57,887 nucleotides of DNA from Vibrio tasmaniensis 1F-187. Its GTDB lineage: Bacteria > Pseudomonadota > Gammaproteobacteria > Enterobacterales > Vibrionaceae. The stretch is taken from positions 1 through 57,887 of the forward strand of contig NZ_AJZM02000177.1 in the NCBI RefSeq assembly GCF_000272405.2. Reading direction: 5' to 3'. This document shows positions 54,694 through 57,887 of the stretch, in pieces; the stretch's first letter is position 1, and every line of letters starts with the position of its first letter. The position numbers and the translations under genes were made by a program. The notes beneath the pieces were generated by a model. It was not told the DNA's origin, ran no database searches, and worked only from the letters and a program-made list of their open reading frames with translations.

Positions 54694-56742
54694 TCAAATC
54701 CAGTGTGCAATTTTATCGAACAGTCGGGTTTTATCTGCTGGCTTCACAATAAAATCTGACATGCCTGACGATTCCATTTTTTCCAATGTCACTGGGGAAC
54801 TGTCGCCTGTGTGAGCAATAATCGGCACTGTAGAGTATTCTTTGGCAGCACTACGGATTCGACGAGAAGCTTCAATACCATCCATAATTGGCATCTCGAT
54901 ATCCATCAGAATCAAATCAACATCCTCGGTATCCAAAGCATCTAACGCTTGTTGGCCATCTTCTTTCTGTACAACGTCAAAGCCCTGTTTTTCCAATAAC
55001 ATTGCGGTAAAACGGCGCAAAGATTCGTTGTCATCCACCACCATTATCGTACGTTTATTAGTCGCATCTAGTGGTTTCACAGCAACCGATGGCAACACGT
55101 AATTAGAATCGAAAAGTAAGCGCTCGATGGTGGCTTTGGTATTCAGTAGCCAAACTTGTGTTTCCACCCAAATCGGTTCAAAAGCAACGTTACGAACACG
55201 CTTAATGGGATGATGCTCATACAAATAGATGATTCTCGCTTCAGTGAACGATAGCAAAGATTCAATTCTATCGAGGTAATTGGCTCTTAAATCTAAGCTC
55301 TCCATATCAACGAAAATCAAGTCGAACTCAAATTGATATTCCTTATTTTTAAGTGCTGATACAACGTCTAATACGGTGAGGTCAAACCCCATAGAACGTG
55401 ATGTCTCAGTAATTTTATCAGAGAGTACTTTCTGGTCACTCACCATCAACACTGTCTTTAGCTTAGTGAGCTCACTCTTAATTTCGTTCACAGAGTGAGA
55501 AGTCAAAGATGGAAAAGTCATCGTGAACTGCGTCCACTGTTCCACCTCAGACTTACACTTAATCTCTCCACCAAACGACCGCATTACTTTCTGACAAAAT
55601 GGCAAACCTAAGCCGTAGTTACCTGATTGGCCGGTGGTGTAAAAATCCTGGAAAATACGTCGAATGACATCGTTTGAAATACCAGCTCCGTTATCGGTAA
55701 CCATAATTTGATTGGTCACGTCATCACTGCACATGGTGACATGAATATGAAAATCTTCAGGGCTGCGATGATGGAATGCGTTCTTGAACAAGTTATACAT
55801 CACGTACTTCAACAAGGTATCACTGCCCAAGAAATCAAAGTTGCTTTGTACATCTAAAGAGATCGCTGATTTATCAGCTGAGCGCTTATAGTTAAAGCTA
55901 TCTATAGCCCCTTCAACCACCGCTTGAGCTGAATGTTTCTTGAACGTAGAACGAGATACTCGGTTTTCATCAATTGAAGTCAATAGAAGATCAATCGTCT
56001 CGTTACCTGAGTGAATAATCTCCATCGCTTCATCACCCACTTCACGTAACTGTATAACTTCTTCATTGCTCAAAGCGTATTGCCCTTGGTGGCCACCACT
56101 TTTCGGATTCGGCAATATGGACTGCATAACATCAATAGAAGTCAGTAAACCACTTAGTGGGTTTCTCATCTCATGCGCGATACCGGCCCCAAAAGATTTC
56201 GCCAATGACACCTTATTCTCATGTTCCACCTGATTACGGAAGTAAAATAAGTTACCGAACAAATAGATAAATAAGAAGATTGGCACATGCGTCCAATCCA
56301 TAGTGAGCTCTAAGTAGAAGCCTTGTGCCACCCATGCACACAAGGTAGCAATCCCTATCCCGGCGAAGGTTTGTGCAAACATCACTCGGGTGACGTGAAC
56401 TAATAGAATATGGAGGAAAATAGCCGACATGAAAGACATAACCCATACGTTGGACCAGTTATTCATCAGCAGCATGTAAAAGAAAAAACACGGTAAGCAG
56501 AGGGTAATAGCGACTTGATAATAAGCCGGAAGGTACTTTCGCCAATCAAATGGAATACGATTACGAACAACAATCCCAAGGAACAATACCGAGCAAAACA
56601 GACGCACGGCTAAATTTTCATAGGGTTGCGGAAACAAGAATTCCCATACAATGTAGTAAGCAGGGAAACCGACAAAGCCCATCCAACCCACAAGGGTTAG
56701 GTTAGGTTCTGCGTACTGATAAACTTTACGAATCGCGTTCAT
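54694..56742 (-). CDS. cqsS: CAI-1 receptor hybrid histidine kinase
   Basis: CqsS (682 aa) senses CAI-1 and passes phosphate to LuxU, controlling LuxO and quorum behaviour. Six membrane helices fill residues ~15-168, then a histidine kinase domain with His190 (GIAHEMRNPLSG), the ATP-binding N and G boxes (NLFKNAFHH, DNGAGIS, GLGLPF), and a C-terminal receiver with phospho-acceptor Asp614 (LILMDIEMP). Phe166 in the last helix (FGNLFYFRNQ) aligns with the ligand-tail residue. Length matches V. cholerae CqsS (four residues longer). Confidence 0.96.
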   Translation of the reverse strand: MNAIRKVYQYAEPNLTLVGWMGFVGFPAYYIVWEFLFPQPYENLAVRLFCSVLFLGIVVRNRIPFDWRKYLPAYYQVAITLCLPCFFFYMLLMNNWSNVWVMSFMSAIFLHILLVHVTRVMFAQTFAGIGIATLCAWVAQGFYLELTMDWTHVPIFLFIYLFGNLFYFRNQVEHENKVSLAKSFGAGIAHEMRNPLSGLLTSIDVMQSILPNPKSGGHQGQYALSNEEVIQLREVGDEAMEIIHSGNETIDLLLTSIDENRVSRSTFKKHSAQAVVEGAIDSFNYKRSADKSAISLDVQSNFDFLGSDTLLKYVMYNLFKNAFHHRSPEDFHIHVTMCSDDVTNQIMVTDNGAGISNDVIRRIFQDFYTTGQSGNYGLGLPFCQKVMRSFGGEIKCKSEVEQWTQFTMTFPSLTSHSVNEIKSELTKLKTVLMVSDQKVLSDKITETSRSMGFDLTVLDVVSALKNKEYQFEFDLIFVDMESLDLRANYLDRIESLLSFTEARIIYLYEHHPIKRVRNVAFEPIWVETQVWLLNTKATIERLLFDSNYVLPSVAVKPLDATNKRTIMVVDDNESLRRFTAMLLEKQGFDVVQKEDGQQALDALDTEDVDLILMDIEMPIMDGIEASRRIRSAAKEYSTVPIIAHTGDSSPVTLEKMESSGMSDFIVKPADKTRLFDKIAHWI

Positions 56743-57013
56743 ACAAATACTTTATTTACTAAGCCCTAACGTTTACAAAGTCTAAAATTTGATGTTGGTT
56801 CTTATGTTTTCCGCTGAGTATATTACACATCACCTCAGAGCAGTGAGCTTTCAATCAAATATGTATCAACGCTTTTGATTTTATTATGACTTAGATGAAT
56901 AAAGTCTCGGTTTCATACTTTAACTCAGACAACATCCCTAAGTGATTCAGATTTATACGCTCACGCCTACACCAATAACGCGCCTTAGCAAGTGCTGCGC
57001 CTCTTCGTTTGCA

Positions 57014-57829
57014 TTATGTCACTGTAACGCGATGCATCTTTCTTGGAGTATCGCCGTAATCAATCACCGCGTAATGTTGCGTTACCCTATTGTCCCAAAT
57101 AGCCATTGATTCCCTGTCCCATTTGAAACGGACTTGAAACTCAGGGCGTCGTGCAATTTCAAACAGTTGGTTAAGTAAAATATCACTCTCTTGTCGGTCA
57201 AGTTCGTTGATATAACGGGTAAACTGCTCATTGATATAAAGTGTTTCTTTACCGGTTTCCGGATGGCTCTGAACAACAGGATGAATTACAGGTGGATTTT
57301 GCTGCGCGGTTTTAAGTAGTGATTTGTGCCAATCAAGCTCTATCTGATCTGGCTCAACTCCCTCGAAAGCCACCAGCGAATGAGTCGCAGACAACCCTCT
57401 CAATTTTGCTTTCATGTCTTCATCTAATGACTCGAAAACCGCAGTCATCGAACACCAAATCGTATCCCCACCGGTGCTTGGAATATGTTGAGCATGCAAC
57501 AAAGAAGCTTTCGATGGCACGTTGCGCCAGGTTAGATCCGTATGCCAATAGCTTTCCATGGGTGCATTACCACGGGTTGTTTCGATGACACTCACCTGAG
57601 GTGCGCTTTCGACGCGAGGAAAGAAGGGATGCGCAAGCTCGAGCTGTCCAAATCGCTCTGCAATCATCAAGTGTTGTTCTGGTGAGAGTACTTGATCACC
57701 TAGGAAGATGACTTGATGGGTAATCAGCGCCTGATAAACCTCATCGAGCTCAGTCACACTGCATGTGGCGAGATCGACTCCATGGATTCGCGCACCGATA
57801 TGAGGGGTAACTTGTTCTATTTTCAACAT
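57014..57829 (-). CDS. TauD/TfdA-family dioxygenase
   Basis: This 271-aa protein is an Fe(II)/2-oxoglutarate dioxygenase like taurine dioxygenase. The metal triad His96, Asp98 (WHTDLTW) and His252 (VTQHYAVID) and the 2-oxoglutarate Arg267 align with E. coli TauD (99, 101, 255, 270). Substrate is probably taurine or another sulfonate, but no ssu/tau transporter is adjacent. The 271-base region between it and cqsS (56743-57013) shows nothing distinctive. Confidence 0.9.
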   Translation of the reverse strand: MLKIEQVTPHIGARIHGVDLATCSVTELDEVYQALITHQVIFLGDQVLSPEQHLMIAERFGQLELAHPFFPRVESAPQVSVIETTRGNAPMESYWHTDLTWRNVPSKASLLHAQHIPSTGGDTIWCSMTAVFESLDEDMKAKLRGLSATHSLVAFEGVEPDQIELDWHKSLLKTAQQNPPVIHPVVQSHPETGKETLYINEQFTRYINELDRQESDILLNQLFEIARRPEFQVRFKWDRESMAIWDNRVTQHYAVIDYGDTPRKMHRVTVT

Positions 57830-57863
57830 ACTTTTTCTTTTTGGTTTTCTCTAAGTTGAGTTG

Positions 57864-57887
57864 GAGACTGAGACTGAGACTGAGACT
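57864..57887. repeat. 6-bp tandem repeat GAGACT x4
   Basis: Four exact copies run to the window edge and may continue beyond it. They lie 35 bases upstream of the TauD-like start. Confidence 0.9.

Noticed and set aside
1..57887. CRISPR arrays, rRNA genes or insertion sequences
   Set aside because: No regularly spaced 25-40-bp repeats, rRNA blocks or transposase genes were found on reading both strands.

Overview
The window is chromosomal DNA of a marine gammaproteobacterium, almost certainly a Vibrio and most like the Splendidus group. The evidence is a complete CqsA/CqsS (CAI-1) quorum-sensing pair, the small alarmone synthetase RelV, a GbpA-like chitin-active monooxygenase, and the gene run ihfA, relV, tpm, purT, cdd, lrgAB-like, sbcB and cob genes, which resembles from memory a V. 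cholerae chromosome I segment. Base composition is moderate (mid-40s % GC by eye), with clear Shine-Dalgarno sites and many hairpin terminators. No rRNA, CRISPR array or insertion sequence was seen.

Layout: 1-1976 is the end of an integrated element: an AlpA-like regulator and a P4-type tyrosine integrase beside the 3' end of tRNA-Val(GAC). The element continues beyond the left edge. 2.2-12.4 kb holds a DUF2726 protein, a 61-aa orphan with a model FNR promoter, a TPR diguanylate cyclase, an M20 peptidase, DUF3859, a P-loop kinase, metA under tandem met boxes, a PilW-like lipoprotein, rlmF with a YgjP-type metallopeptidase, and a glutaredoxin. 12.6-18.4 kb holds an unannotated small Zn-ribbon ORF, a LysR/MFS divergent pair, DUF1415, a GAF-GGDEF cyclase, a MazG-like hydrolase and AaaT. 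18.6-23.0 kb is a complete cydA-cydB-cydX oxidase operon and a MocR regulator. 23.2-24.75 kb is an AA10 chitin monooxygenase gene broken by a one-base frameshift inside a perfect palindrome.

25.2-34.5 kb is the cobalamin region: btuC-btuD for uptake, cobT-cobS-cobU-cobC for nucleotide-loop assembly and a flavin reductase just upstream, interrupted by astE and an oligoendopeptidase. 34.7-42.5 kb carries two tiny ORFs, a Rossmann protein, the cystine carrier tcyP, a YdcF-like protein, a YaiL-like protein and an AraC/DUF2804/sterol-desaturase group. 42.7-50.2 kb is nucleotide and stress housekeeping: sbcB, an LrgAB-like pair, cdd (CRP site), purT (PurR box), tpm, relV and ihfA. 50.7-57.8 kb has an EamA exporter divergent from a MocR regulator with paired operators, then convergent cqsA and cqsS, and a TauD-like dioxygenase.

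Themes: sulfur and methionine (metA, tcyP, possibly the EamA exporter and TauD), B12, respiration under low oxygen (cydABX, two perfect FNR palindromes), signalling (two diguanylate cyclases, RelV, CqsAS) and chitin. The most notable unexplained signals are the palindrome-templated frameshift in the monooxygenase gene, the export-signal-like N-terminus of RelV, short ORFs missed by length cut-offs, and a family of 8-bp tandem repeats placed just after gene ends.
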